The notes under the pieces are model-generated. The model saw only the letters and a list, made by a program, of their open reading frames with translations. It was not told where the DNA came from and searched no databases. 64,000 nucleotides of DNA from the NCBI GenBank assembly GCA_029027265.1, contig CP093061.1, positions 1,488,001 through 1,552,000 of the forward strand, given 5' to 3'. Shown one piece after another: positions 42,494 through 50,075 of the stretch. Position numbers and translations under genes: made by a program. Origin of the DNA: Sulfurospirillum_A sp029027265. GTDB lineage: Bacteria; Campylobacterota; Campylobacteria; Campylobacterales; Sulfurospirillaceae. Positions within the stretch are counted from its first letter, which is position 1. The number at the start of each line of letters is the position of its first letter.

Positions 42494-43306
42494 TTATTTC
42501 AACAAAACCATAGATGTGGTATATATAAAAAGTGCAGACATTGCGTCGTCCATTGCTCTATGTTCTTTTTCAGTTTTATAATTAATGTGTTTTTTTACAG
42601 TAGCTAATTTATGATTTTCAAGGTTAGGAAAACATTTTCTTGATAATGCTAAAGTACATATAACATCATTTGTAAATTCTAAGCCATTATCAGTAAATGA
42701 TTTTTTTATAAAACCACAATCAAAACTTGCATTATGAGCAACAAGAGGTAGATCCCCTATAAACTCTTTAAATTCTTTTATTACAGATGAAATATTGTCC
42801 CCGTCACTAAGCATATCATCAGTTATTCCAGTTATAGAAATTATCTTTTTTGAAAGTTTTCTGGAAGGCTTTATAAGTACTTGGAATGTTTGATGTTCTT
42901 TACTGTTAATATCATTAATTTTAATTGCTCCAATCTCTATTATTTCATGCGTATTTGGACTTAATCCAGTAGTTTCTATGTCAAAGGCAACAAAACTATC
43001 TTTTTTAGCTTTTTTACCCTTTAAATAATTAAAATTATTTTTAGTAGGAACTGCTTTTCTCCTAGTAACTGCTTTACCTTGATTTCTTGTATTGTATTCA
43101 TTAGCATTTGATAGGTGTAGATTTGGTGCTTCTTTTTGAATAGCTTTATTTGCTTTATCTCTAACAACTAAATTGTCTTGATTTTTTGTAAATTCTTTTT
43201 CAATATTGTTTTTACTTAGTGTATGGTGTTCACCCTTAATGCTATTTTTCACTTTATATAAAATATAAGCACCTATTATTACCAATACTATTGTAATCCC
43301 TGTCAT
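42494..43306 (-). CDS. Membrane-anchored DEDDh 3'-5' exonuclease (DnaQ-like)
   Basis: 270 residues. Residues 3-18 form one membrane helix, followed by an 80-residue polar linker, then a complete DnaQ-type domain: Exo I VAFDIETTGL (Asp109, Glu111), Exo II AHNASFDCGF (Asp196), Exo III HRAMDDA (His249, Asp254). All four acids and the histidine are present. A membrane-tethered exonuclease next to the repressor would be made in the lysogen and could degrade DNA entering at the inner membrane. Not a polymerase subunit by context. Confidence 0.9.
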   Translation of the reverse strand: MTGITIVLVIIGAYILYKVKNSIKGEHHTLSKNNIEKEFTKNQDNLVVRDKANKAIQKEAPNLHLSNANEYNTRNQGKAVTRRKAVPTKNNFNYLKGKKAKKDSFVAFDIETTGLSPNTHEIIEIGAIKINDINSKEHQTFQVLIKPSRKLSKKIISITGITDDMLSDGDNISSVIKEFKEFIGDLPLVAHNASFDCGFIKKSFTDNGLEFTNDVICTLALSRKCFPNLENHKLATVKKHINYKTEKEHRAMDDAMSALFIYTTSMVLLK

Positions 43307-43368
43307 AACTTCCCCTTTTATTTAATGCTTCTTTGCATTACCCAAACATATAAATCAACGTACTTAAT

Positions 43369-43713
43369 CTACACCGCTTTTAACATATCATTATTTTCAT
43401 CTTCAAGTGCTTCAGCTAAAATTTTATGATAGTAAATATCTTGTTTTCTTTTTGATAAGGTTCTATACGCTTCTAACATTTCTACTTCTTTATCCGATAT
43501 GTGGTTTTTTAGTTTTTCTATTACATGTAGAGGATGTAGATTATTGTTGTTAGACATTTGTCCTATTATTAAACTCCATTTATCAGGAATTTTATCCCTT
43601 TTTACCCAACTATCAATATTTGCCTTACTTGTTTCAAGTTTTTTCGCAAGTTCTTTATCCGTATCTAAACCCCACAAAGACTTAGTTTCATCGAGTTTTT
43701 TTCTAGCAGACAC
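43369..43713 (-). CDS. CI-type phage repressor
   Basis: 114 residues, made of the N-terminal HTH domain of the phage CI repressor family: LWGLDTDKELAKKLETSKAN then DSWVKRDKIPDKW. It lacks the C-terminal LexA-like peptidase domain, so it would not self-cleave on SOS induction; lifting repression may need the antirepressor encoded opposite. It is divergent from the Cro-position gene with 144 bp between starts. Confidence 0.85.
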   Translation of the reverse strand: MSARKKLDETKSLWGLDTDKELAKKLETSKANIDSWVKRDKIPDKWSLIIGQMSNNNNLHPLHVIEKLKNHISDKEVEMLEAYRTLSKRKQDIYYHKILAEALEDENNDMLKAV

Positions 43714-43739
43714 TGCAAAACCTCCTGTTTTTTTAGAAA

Positions 43740-43783
43740 ATAGTACAAAAGCCTTGACATTGATAGTGCATTTGTACTATAAT
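43740..43783. promoter_or_regulatory. Operator/promoter region of the lysogeny switch
   Basis: TTGACA (43754-43759), 18-bp spacer and TATAAT (43778-43783) form the rightward promoter. ATAGTACAAA (43740-43749) and its reverse complement TTTGTACTAT (43771-43780) flank and overlap the promoter. A related ATAGTGCA at 43763 makes an 18-bp near-palindrome (43763-43780). These are likely repressor and Cro sites. Confidence 0.7.
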
Positions 43784-43857
43784 TTCACTACGACATATAA
43801 ATTATATCGACAAGTACCGACAATAGTTTAGTAACAATTTATGAAAGGATAACAAAA

Positions 43858-44064
43858 ATGACCATAAAAGAAGATGAAATCAGAGACGAGTTTGGAAGCG
43901 TAGCCAACTATTTAAAAGTAAAAGGCTTTAAAATTTGGGCGATGCGGGTTTTAAAAGGCAAAACTACAAACTGCTATGAGGGAACACAATCTGAGTCTTT
44001 TAGACTAAAAGAGCAACTTAAAAAAGATGGGTTTGTAAATTTAAATATAAAGGAGAGTGCGTAA
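43858..44064 (+). CDS. Cro-position small regulator
   Basis: 68 residues, the first rightward gene after the switch promoter, with AAAGGAT upstream. IRDEFGSVANYLKVKGFKIW could be an HTH with VANYL as its first helix. The position and size fit Cro, but the sequence is not diagnostic. It overlaps the antirepressor start by 1 bp. Confidence 0.5.
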   Translation: MTIKEDEIRDEFGSVANYLKVKGFKIWAMRVLKGKTTNCYEGTQSESFRLKEQLKKDGFVNLNIKESA

Positions 44065-44789
44065 TGAATGAACTCGTAAGAATCACACAAGCACAAATAA
44101 ATGGCACAGAAGTAAATTCTGTTAATGCAAGAGAGTTACATGTAGAACTTGAGAGTAAAAGAGAATTTGCAACATGGATTAAAGAAAGAATAGAAAAGTT
44201 TGCTTTTATGGAGGGTGAAGACTTTTTGACAAATTTGTCAAAAACCTCAAATGGTAGACCAAGCAAAGAATACATAATCACACTTGATATGGCAAAAGAG
44301 TTAGCAATGGTAGAAAACAATGAAAAAGGTCGTCAGGCTAGAAAATACTTTATCGAAGTAGAGAAACAAGCAAAAAGAGTTTATCAACTACCTCAAAACT
44401 TTTCAGAAGCTCTAAGACTTGCTGCCGACTTGGAAGAGACAAATCAAAAGCTAGAAAATAAAATAACTGAAAAAGACAAAATCATAATAACAGTAGCAGA
44501 ATTGAACATAAAAGCAGGAGAAGTTAGTTTCGCAAACTTTGCTAAAAATCTCGCTATAAAAAACTTTGGTAGGAACACAGTTATAGATTTTTGCAGAGCT
44601 AGAAGCTACATACGAGACAATAGAGAGCCATATCAGCCTTACGTGAACGGAGGCTACTTTGTGAGAAGACCATCTGAAAAAGAGATAAACGGAGAAGTTA
44701 GATACACAACATATTTAACACCACGTGGCACAGTTTGGTTGGCAAAAATAATCAGAGCAGAATTTGAAATTGATGAAAAATCAGCGTAA
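44064..44789 (+). CDS. Phage antirepressor (AntA/AntB plus KilAC domains)
   Basis: 241 residues. Residues 1-100 are the AntA/AntB domain (VNARELHVELESKREFATWI, LSKTSNGRPSKEYIITLDMA, ARKYFIEVEKQA). A coiled-coil linker follows, then a KilAC/ANT domain (FGRNTVIDFCRARSYI, TTYLTPRGTVWLAKII). Such proteins bind and inactivate the CI repressor. The CI protein here has no cleavage domain, so this may be the main induction route. Confidence 0.9.
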   Translation: MNELVRITQAQINGTEVNSVNARELHVELESKREFATWIKERIEKFAFMEGEDFLTNLSKTSNGRPSKEYIITLDMAKELAMVENNEKGRQARKYFIEVEKQAKRVYQLPQNFSEALRLAADLEETNQKLENKITEKDKIIITVAELNIKAGEVSFANFAKNLAIKNFGRNTVIDFCRARSYIRDNREPYQPYVNGGYFVRRPSEKEINGEVRYTTYLTPRGTVWLAKIIRAEFEIDEKSA

Positions 44790-44798
44790 AGGAAGAAA

Positions 44799-44987
44799 GT
44801 GAAAACAATAAAGATGGCGTTAGCAGCAATAGGTAGTATCTTCGCATTAAAAGACTATACAGTGCAAAAAAGCTTGGTTTCTAAAAAAAGCTCAAAAGTC
44901 GGAAGATCGTCAATAAGATTTATTTCACAAGACAGAACTTCTAAGAAGAAGAGAAGCTTACGTTCTCGCTCCAACAGAAGAAAATAA
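44799..44987 (+). CDS. Very basic small protein with hydrophobic N-terminus
   Basis: 62 codons, GTG start with AAGGAAG five to ten bases upstream. Residues 5-16 are hydrophobic (MALAAIGSIFAL). The remainder is Ser/Lys/Arg-rich, ending in alternating basic residues (SRSNRRK). It could be exported or membrane-associated; no family recognised. Confidence 0.45.
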   Translation: MKTIKMALAAIGSIFALKDYTVQKSLVSKKSSKVGRSSIRFISQDRTSKKKRSLRSRSNRRK

Positions 44988-45029
44988 ACAATTCATAGAG
45001 CTTTACATGTAAGGCTTTATTGAGTTATT

Positions 45030-45145
45030 AAACTCCGTCCGACCACTTACCCATCGTAAGGACGTTAAAAGAGATATGACTAGAGTGAGGGCTATGAAGC
45101 TAATTAGTTCCACGACTCAAACGAGTCATTTATCAGCCCTTTTGA
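45030..45145 (+). ncRNA. Candidate structured RNA between the antirepressor operon and a tiny ORF
   Basis: 44988-45216 contains no substantial gene. Three stems are visible: CGTCC (45036-45040) with GGACG (45060-45064); AGGGCT (45088-45093) with AGCCCT (45135-45140); and inside it GACTC (45114-45118) with GAGTC (45123-45127), loop AAAC. Nested, GC-rich stems in AT-rich phage DNA suggest a folded RNA or leader. No known family recognised. Confidence 0.35.
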
Positions 45146-45216
45146 CTTAGAGGGATAGAAAAATTTAAGTCTTTTGTTAAGCACATTTAGGTGTGTTTTA
45201 TAAAAAAGGAGGTCAT

Positions 45217-45282
45217 ATGGATTTTGATTTGGATTTGATTTGGTTTTTGGTAATTATGACTTTATGGTTGTTTGATGACTAA
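45217..45282 (+). CDS. 21-codon hydrophobic peptide with a perfect ribosome site
   Basis: AAAGGAGG lies seven bases before the ATG, the strongest Shine-Dalgarno sequence seen in the prophage. The peptide is one membrane helix (LIWFLVIMTLWLF) with acidic residues at both ends. A hairpin follows the stop at once. Too short for comparison; a toxin-like or lysis-regulating membrane peptide is possible. Confidence 0.4.
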   Translation: MDFDLDLIWFLVIMTLWLFDD

Positions 45283-45298
45283 AGGAGCCGTAGCTCCT
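45283..45298. terminator. Hairpin between convergent genes
   Basis: AGGAGC (45283-45288), loop CGTA, GCTCCT (45293-45298), followed on the plus strand by CTATATACTATTTTTCTT. It could end both the tiny-ORF transcript and the opposed membrane-protein gene. Confidence 0.5.
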
Positions 45299-45305
45299 CT
45301 ATATA

Positions 45306-46028
45306 CTATTTTTCTTTAGTGTCAGGTTTGGGTGGTGGCGGTGAAGGAGGAGTATTTAAACTTCTCTCACTTGATTCTGCTATGGATACTGAAGGCTTTG
45401 TAACAACAGTATCTGAAGTAGGTTTTTCAGCCATAATATTATGATCTCCTTTCGTATAAATTTGACCACCAACAGCAATCACAAAAAAGAATATTGCAAG
45501 TAATGTACTCCACAATGAGCAGTGCATATATCTTGATAAGGACTTCATTATCTCTTTGTTTTCTATCACTGCAATATCTGCGTGTGTAAGTATTGCCATC
45601 GTTGCAGCTGATTTAGACCATTCATTATTAACTATATCTTTACTCATATAGTCAATATCTCCAATAACGCCATAATGCTTATATCTCCGTTTAAGTAAAG
45701 CAATAATTACAAAGCATATAGAGATAAAAGAGATTGTAAAAAACGGAATGTAATAAACACTAAATGTTGTTTCATTCATAAGATGAAATGAAAAACCTAT
45801 GAGTAGAAAATTAAGCCAAAGTATTGTTTTCATGCTAGTTAATTGATGAGGCATTGAAACCCTAAGTAGTGTTTCTAATTCACTTTGCTTTGAGCTTAGA
45901 AAAAGTTTTAAATTATGTTCATAATCCTCAACCTCTTTTTTTAATTTATACTTTTTGTTATCACGGATGTTCATAGTAACCCCTTTGTATTTAGTTTGGA
46001 GTTGTTGTTTGAGTTTTTGCAAATTCAT
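45306..46028 (-). CDS. Multi-helix membrane protein, possible lysogenic conversion/defence gene
   Basis: 240 residues with three membrane segments (about 66-86, 89-113, 171-191). There is a long charged N-terminus, an internal cytoplasmic-looking segment between the second and third helix, and a Pro-rich tail (LNTPPSPPPPKPD). It is the only minus-strand gene in the right arm of the prophage and has its own upstream region, the usual sign of a gene expressed in the lysogen. The topology recalls small membrane effectors of nucleotide-signalling defence (SLATT/2TM type), but no such match is proven and no cyclase is adjacent. Confidence 0.6.
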   Translation of the reverse strand: MNLQKLKQQLQTKYKGVTMNIRDNKKYKLKKEVEDYEHNLKLFLSSKQSELETLLRVSMPHQLTSMKTILWLNFLLIGFSFHLMNETTFSVYYIPFFTISFISICFVIIALLKRRYKHYGVIGDIDYMSKDIVNNEWSKSAATMAILTHADIAVIENKEIMKSLSRYMHCSLWSTLLAIFFFVIAVGGQIYTKGDHNIMAEKPTSDTVVTKPSVSIAESSERSLNTPPSPPPPKPDTKEK

Positions 46029-46080
46029 TATAACACAACTCCACAGTAAATACTACAAACGACCATCACAGACTATTTAC

Positions 46081-46147
46081 AGAGGCACGTTAATACGTCC
46101 TCAAAGCTCCTAGAGTTTTCGCGTAGGGACAAGTGAAAGCTTGTCTC
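46081..46147 (+). promoter_or_regulatory. Two-hairpin leader upstream of the repeat protein
   Basis: Stem 1: GAGG/ACGT (from 46082) with ACGT/CCTC, loop TAAT, one bulge. Stem 2: GGGACAAG (46126-46133) with CTTGTCTC (46140-46147), loop TGAAAG. They lie in the 158-bp divergent gap (46029-46186) before the 204-residue gene and may form a structured 5' leader. Confidence 0.4.
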
Positions 46148-46186
46148 TGTAAGTAGTCGACAACTTAATCCAAACAAGGAACAGAG

Positions 46187-46801
46187 ATGAAAACAATAAT
46201 AATAGATGAGAATTATGATGGTGTAGAGAAAGAGAGAGATTATTACAGAATTAATGTAGATATTCGCTTCCCAGATTCACATATAGAGATAAAAATACCA
46301 CTTTATTCAAGCGAATCAATAGTTGGTAAGTCGCTTATAGTTAGTGATTGGCTTAACGTTGGTAAGTCGTTTGAAGTTGGTGAGTCGCTTAACGTTGGTG
46401 AGTCGCTTAACGTTGGTGAGTCGCTTAAAGTTGGTGAGTCGCTTAAAGTTGGAGGGTGGCTTGAAGTTGGTGAGTCGCTTGAAGTTGGTAAGTCGCTTAT
46501 AGTTGGTAAGTCGCTTATAGTTGGTAAGTCGCTTGAAGTTGGTGAGTCGCTTGAAGTTTTTGGGATAGAAACAACTAAATATGCAATACTCTGTATTTCT
46601 AAATACCAAATAATTATGACGTCAACTATGATGAAAATCGGATGCAAAGTTTATAAAGTCGAAGAGTGGGCAAATTTTACGGACGAACAAATAGGAAATA
46701 TGGATAGGCATGCACTGTCTTGGTCGAGAAAATGGAAAAAGTTTATTTTGGCAGCTCATGAAAATTTAGTGGAGGTGTATGGTGACACTAAAAATAATTA
46801 A
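46187..46801 (+). CDS. Hexapeptide-repeat phage protein
   Basis: 204 residues in three parts: an N-terminal 45-residue strand-rich part; 13 tandem six-residue units of the form VGESLx from residue 46 to 123; and an 80-residue C-terminal domain (KIGCKVYKVEEWANFTDEQI, then DRHALSWSRKWKKFI). A six-residue period with Val and Leu fixed suggests a solenoid (beta-helix). Proteins with a similar C-terminal domain and other leucine/glycine repeats occur in phages, function unknown. The near-identical units point to recent unit duplication. Confidence 0.7.
   Translation: MKTIIIDENYDGVEKERDYYRINVDIRFPDSHIEIKIPLYSSESIVGKSLIVSDWLNVGKSFEVGESLNVGESLNVGESLKVGESLKVGGWLEVGESLEVGKSLIVGKSLIVGKSLEVGESLEVFGIETTKYAILCISKYQIIMTSTMMKIGCKVYKVEEWANFTDEQIGNMDRHALSWSRKWKKFILAAHENLVEVYGDTKNN
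46322..46555 (+). repeat. 18-bp tandem repeat, 13 units, coding
   Basis: Units such as GTTGGTGAGTCGCTTAAC vary at the fourth and last codon positions only. In the reading frame they give VGESLN/K/E/I. Because unit length is a multiple of three, copy number can change without breaking the frame. The opposite strand is also open but is only the mirror of the repeat. Confidence 0.95.
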
Positions 46802-46910
46802 AAAAGGTAAGAATAATCTACCTCAATGCACTAAATACGGCTATGTATGCTCACATATCACTTTTAAATATATGAAGAGACTAGAAAAGCAAATGGAGCA
46901 AAAGAAATGA
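46782..46910 (+). CDS. Small basic phage protein
   Basis: 42 codons, GTG start with GGAGG six bases upstream, overlapping the previous gene by 20 bp and the next ATG by 4 bp (ATGA). Lys-rich with two cysteines (LPQCTKYGYVCSH), too far apart for a clear metal site. Coupling at both ends supports it. Confidence 0.45.
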   Translation: MTLKIIKKGKNNLPQCTKYGYVCSHITFKYMKRLEKQMEQKK

Positions 46911-47413
46911 AAAGAGAAGAAGCAGTAGCAAAAAAAGAAGAGATATTTAAAGAGGTTTACACTAGAGCAATGATAGCATTGTTGCACATCAGTGAGGATA
47001 ACTCGTTGAGAAGAGTTGTAGGTTTTTTGCCAACAGTAGAAGTGTTAGAGTCGGTGGATTTAATGGGAAATGATGTAGATGAAGCAATATATAATTTAGT
47101 AGAGTTCAAAAAACGAGTAAAAGAGCTCAGAGAAAAATATCATCATACGTCAATAATAGCAGATGAAAAAGCAGACTCTGAATATGGGGATAATGACGCG
47201 TGGATATGTGAATTTGGCTATAAACTAGTTGAGTATAGCATAACAAAAGAACACATAGAGACGGTGCAAAAAAAAGAATTTAGAGAGTGGATAGGAGAGA
47301 AGTTGGAACTAGGAGGGAAAGTGCCATCTTGTGAACTTATCGAGGTATTCCTCGATGGAGACATTATTTGGGAAATTTTTAAAAAGATGGCTCAAAAAAA
47401 CTGTGAAATATAA
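46907..47413 (+). CDS. Phage protein of unknown function
   Basis: 168 residues, helical, acidic in the middle (DEKADSEYGDNDAWICEFGY). No family recognised. It begins in an ATGA overlap and is part of the run leading to the recombination genes. Confidence 0.5.
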   Translation: MKREEAVAKKEEIFKEVYTRAMIALLHISEDNSLRRVVGFLPTVEVLESVDLMGNDVDEAIYNLVEFKKRVKELREKYHHTSIIADEKADSEYGDNDAWICEFGYKLVEYSITKEHIETVQKKEFREWIGEKLELGGKVPSCELIEVFLDGDIIWEIFKKMAQKNCEI

Positions 47414-47430
47414 ATGATAAAGGAATCGCA

Positions 47431-47679
47431 ATGAAGACATTTAACCTCAACGCTTTGCTTTTATTGCCGCTAATAACTATGTTTTTAGCAACAGTTCACA
47501 CAAAAGCAGAAACAATAAATATCAAAATGGTGTGGGATTTCAGAACGAACGAATGGCAAACGATAGAGTTCATCAGGGAGAAGATTGAGATCTACAAAAC
47601 AAGCGAAGATGTAACGGACAAGGTACTCGTTGAGAGAATAAAAGAGAGAATAATATTTTACATAGAGGATGGAAAATGA
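47431..47679 (+). CDS. Small exported phage protein
   Basis: 82 residues with a signal peptide (LNALLLLPLITMFLATVHTKA, cleavage after KA), then a charged mature part of about 55 residues. No lipobox. Exported proteins in this part of a prophage often act in superinfection exclusion, but nothing here proves it. Preceded by AAAGGAAT; overlaps the DUF1351 gene by 4 bp. Confidence 0.55.
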   Translation: MKTFNLNALLLLPLITMFLATVHTKAETINIKMVWDFRTNEWQTIEFIREKIEIYKTSEDVTDKVLVERIKERIIFYIEDGK

Positions 47680-48554
47680 ATTTATTAGTAGAGTATAAAG
47701 ATAACAAAGTTTTAACCAATTTTGAAGATTTAAAAATTGAGTTACAAGAAATAGTAGAAAAGTACAGCGTTGAAGTAACAGAAGAAAACATTCCAGAAGC
47801 TAAAAAAGTTATGGCGAACATGAATAAAGTAAAAGGAGAGTTGAGTAGTAAATATAAACATCACATAGATATTTACTCTCAACCAATAAATCAACTCAAA
47901 TTTGAGAAAAAAGAGTTAGAAGCCATTATATCACAAGGTAGACAAAAAATAGCAGATAGTGTTGCAACTTTTGAAGTAAAGAAGCTTGAGATTGCAAAAG
48001 AAGAGATTTTAAAGTACCTAGATGGCTGCTGCAAAGAAAAAGATATTAATGTCGATGCGATTCAGGTATTAGATTTAGTAAAACTTTCTTCTATTACGGC
48101 AAAAGGAACGCTTACGAAGACAACCAAAGAGCAGATAGATAATAGAATTTCTTTATTAGAAAATGAAATCTTAAAAGCTAGACTTGAAGCAGAAGAGAAA
48201 GCTAAAAGAGATAGGGATATTGCTGATAAAGCACGAGAAGAAGAGCGAGAAAGAAGCTTTGAAAGAGAAAAACAACGAAGTGCACAAGCTGAAATCGATA
48301 AGCAAAAAGCAGTGGAAGAAGCAAAAGTCGAGGTAAGAAAAGAAGTTATTGAAAAAAAAATACCTGAAAATGTTGTCGTAATTGAAAAAGTAAAACCTAA
48401 AGAAGCTGATGATGGGAAAATGATTTATACAGTCGTTGCCACTTTTGAAGTAAAAGCAACCAAAGGGATTGCCGAAGAAAAGATAATCAATGCTCTTGAA
48501 TCAAAAATGGTGGCTGCAGGAATAACTACTTGCAAAGAAATCAAGGTGATGTAA
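47676..48554 (+). CDS. DUF1351-family protein
   Basis: 292 residues. The helical N-terminus (EIVEKYSVEVTEENIPEAKK, then KGELSSKYKHHIDIYSQPIN) matches DUF1351. The middle is a Glu/Arg-rich coiled coil and the C-terminus has VATFEVKATKGIAEEKI. DUF1351 proteins nearly always precede phage exonuclease and recT genes, as here, so it belongs to the recombination module; its activity is unknown. Confidence 0.8.
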   Translation: MNLLVEYKDNKVLTNFEDLKIELQEIVEKYSVEVTEENIPEAKKVMANMNKVKGELSSKYKHHIDIYSQPINQLKFEKKELEAIISQGRQKIADSVATFEVKKLEIAKEEILKYLDGCCKEKDINVDAIQVLDLVKLSSITAKGTLTKTTKEQIDNRISLLENEILKARLEAEEKAKRDRDIADKAREEERERSFEREKQRSAQAEIDKQKAVEEAKVEVRKEVIEKKIPENVVVIEKVKPKEADDGKMIYTVVATFEVKATKGIAEEKIINALESKMVAAGITTCKEIKVM

Positions 48555-49312
48555 TGTTAGAACTTGATTTTGACAAAGAAGAGGTTCAAAGCGGTATAAA
48601 TTTTATACCACCAGACGTGCTAACAAATGAAGAGTATCATAAGCTTTACGCTCTTAGTGCAAGTGGGCTTAAAATGGCAAATAAAGACCCAAAATTACTT
48701 GCTAAAAAAGATTTGTTAATGAGACTACCAAGTCCAGCATTAGATATGGGAACAGCCGTACACGAAGCATTATTAGAGCCAAAAAAATACAATATTAATA
48801 ATTATAATCTCACTCCAGCAAATATCGAAAAACTTAAAGTTATGGCAAATAATGGAAAAGTGATGTTTGATTATATTGTTAAAAATACCAAAAATGAAAT
48901 GAGTTTATTTGTAGATGATGCTGGTTTTACTAGAAAAGTAAGAGTAGATGCCTATGACGAAAAAAGAGGCATTATTTATGACGTGAAGACCACAAGATAT
49001 AACTCAAAATCTAAGTTTATAAGAGATGCTTATGAACTAGGCTATCACTTACAAGCAGCGTTTTATATTGACACGTTGAAAATGGCTGGATACAAAGCTG
49101 ATTACTTTGCATTTTTAGTAATTCCAAGCGAAAGCCCTTGTGAGCCTTTTGCCTTACAAGTAAGCAATAGATTTATAGAAGATGGACGAGGTATTTATGG
49201 TGAGGTAATTGAAAAGGTACTGAACTATAATGAAACAAAAGAAGAGGTTTATTTTGATGAAATAGATCTGCCAATGTGGCGATTAAAACAATTAGGAGAA
49301 TATAGTGAGTAG
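48554..49312 (+). CDS. PDDEXK exonuclease (RecE/YqaJ-like)
   Basis: 252 residues from the ATG in a TAATG overlap; an upstream frame start at 48530 is discounted. Motifs: MGTAVHEALLEPKKY, the catalytic D-x(n)-DVK (VRVDAYDEKRGIIYDVKTT), and YHLQAAFYID with the QxxxY seen in this clade. It would resect double-strand ends to give 3' single strands for RecT. RecT is the next gene, overlapping by 8 bp. Confidence 0.85.
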   Translation: MLELDFDKEEVQSGINFIPPDVLTNEEYHKLYALSASGLKMANKDPKLLAKKDLLMRLPSPALDMGTAVHEALLEPKKYNINNYNLTPANIEKLKVMANNGKVMFDYIVKNTKNEMSLFVDDAGFTRKVRVDAYDEKRGIIYDVKTTRYNSKSKFIRDAYELGYHLQAAFYIDTLKMAGYKADYFAFLVIPSESPCEPFALQVSNRFIEDGRGIYGEVIEKVLNYNETKEEVYFDEIDLPMWRLKQLGEYSE

Positions 49313-50063
49313 AGAATTACAAATAAAAGAGGGGCTATTAGCTCAACAAAAAATGATAACTTCACTTTTTGGAGATAAGGAAAAAAGTAATAAGTTTCTT
49401 GCTACGGCAGTTAAAGTAGCAAATGACTACAAGTTAAGTGCGTGCCACCCGCAAAGCATTATAGATGCTTGTGTAAATGTGGCACAGTTAAACTTAGATT
49501 TAAGCCCAATGTTACAACACGCTTATTTAGTGCCGTTTGGGAAAAAGGTTCAATTAATTATTAGTGCAAGAGGTTACACTGCACTCTTAGAAAGAATTGG
49601 CTGGAAAATTAAAAGTTACATTGTTAATGAATCAGATACTTTTATTTACGAGGTGGACGGGTTTGATGAAATCATCAAACTTGAAAAAGATTTAGATGGA
49701 ACGAGTGAAGTTTTTAAATATGCAGTTGCAGTTGCAAAAGCACCAGATGGCACTTTATATGTAGAAGTTATGAATAAACAACAAATAGAGAAACACCGTA
49801 AAGTCTCACAAAACCAAAAAAGCGATAAGCCAAGCGGTGTATGGTTGGATTGGTATGACCAAATGGCTCTTAAAACTGTAATTAAAAAACTTGTTAAAAA
49901 ACTACCTCTCGGGGAAGAGCAAATTGCACGAGCAACTATTATAGATGATAAGCCAATAGAAGCAGAAATAGAAGAACCAAAACAAGCTAAAGCAAACCTC
50001 AACGACTTACCAACACACAATAAAGTTACTGGTGAGTTTATTGATGAAGAAATAGAAATTTAA
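49305..50063 (+). CDS. recT: RecT-family single-strand annealing protein
   Basis: 252 residues. Typical RecT segments: CHPQSIIDACVNVAQLNLDL, LVPFGKKVQLIISARGY, the aromatic VWLDWYDQMALKTVIKKLVK. It anneals complementary single strands during phage recombination and replication. An acidic C-terminus (IDEEIEI) may touch SSB, encoded 0.9 kb downstream. Confidence 0.92.
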   Translation: MSRELQIKEGLLAQQKMITSLFGDKEKSNKFLATAVKVANDYKLSACHPQSIIDACVNVAQLNLDLSPMLQHAYLVPFGKKVQLIISARGYTALLERIGWKIKSYIVNESDTFIYEVDGFDEIIKLEKDLDGTSEVFKYAVAVAKAPDGTLYVEVMNKQQIEKHRKVSQNQKSDKPSGVWLDWYDQMALKTVIKKLVKKLPLGEEQIARATIIDDKPIEAEIEEPKQAKANLNDLPTHNKVTGEFIDEEIEI

Positions 50064-50075
50064 AAGGATAATAAG

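Noticed and set aside
46322..46555. Possible CRISPR-like array
   Set aside because: Units are contiguous, without spacers, and code for a protein repeat.
46303..46647. Two open frames antisense to the hexapeptide-repeat gene
   Set aside because: They are mirrors of an 18-bp repeat that keeps all frames open and have no ribosome site.
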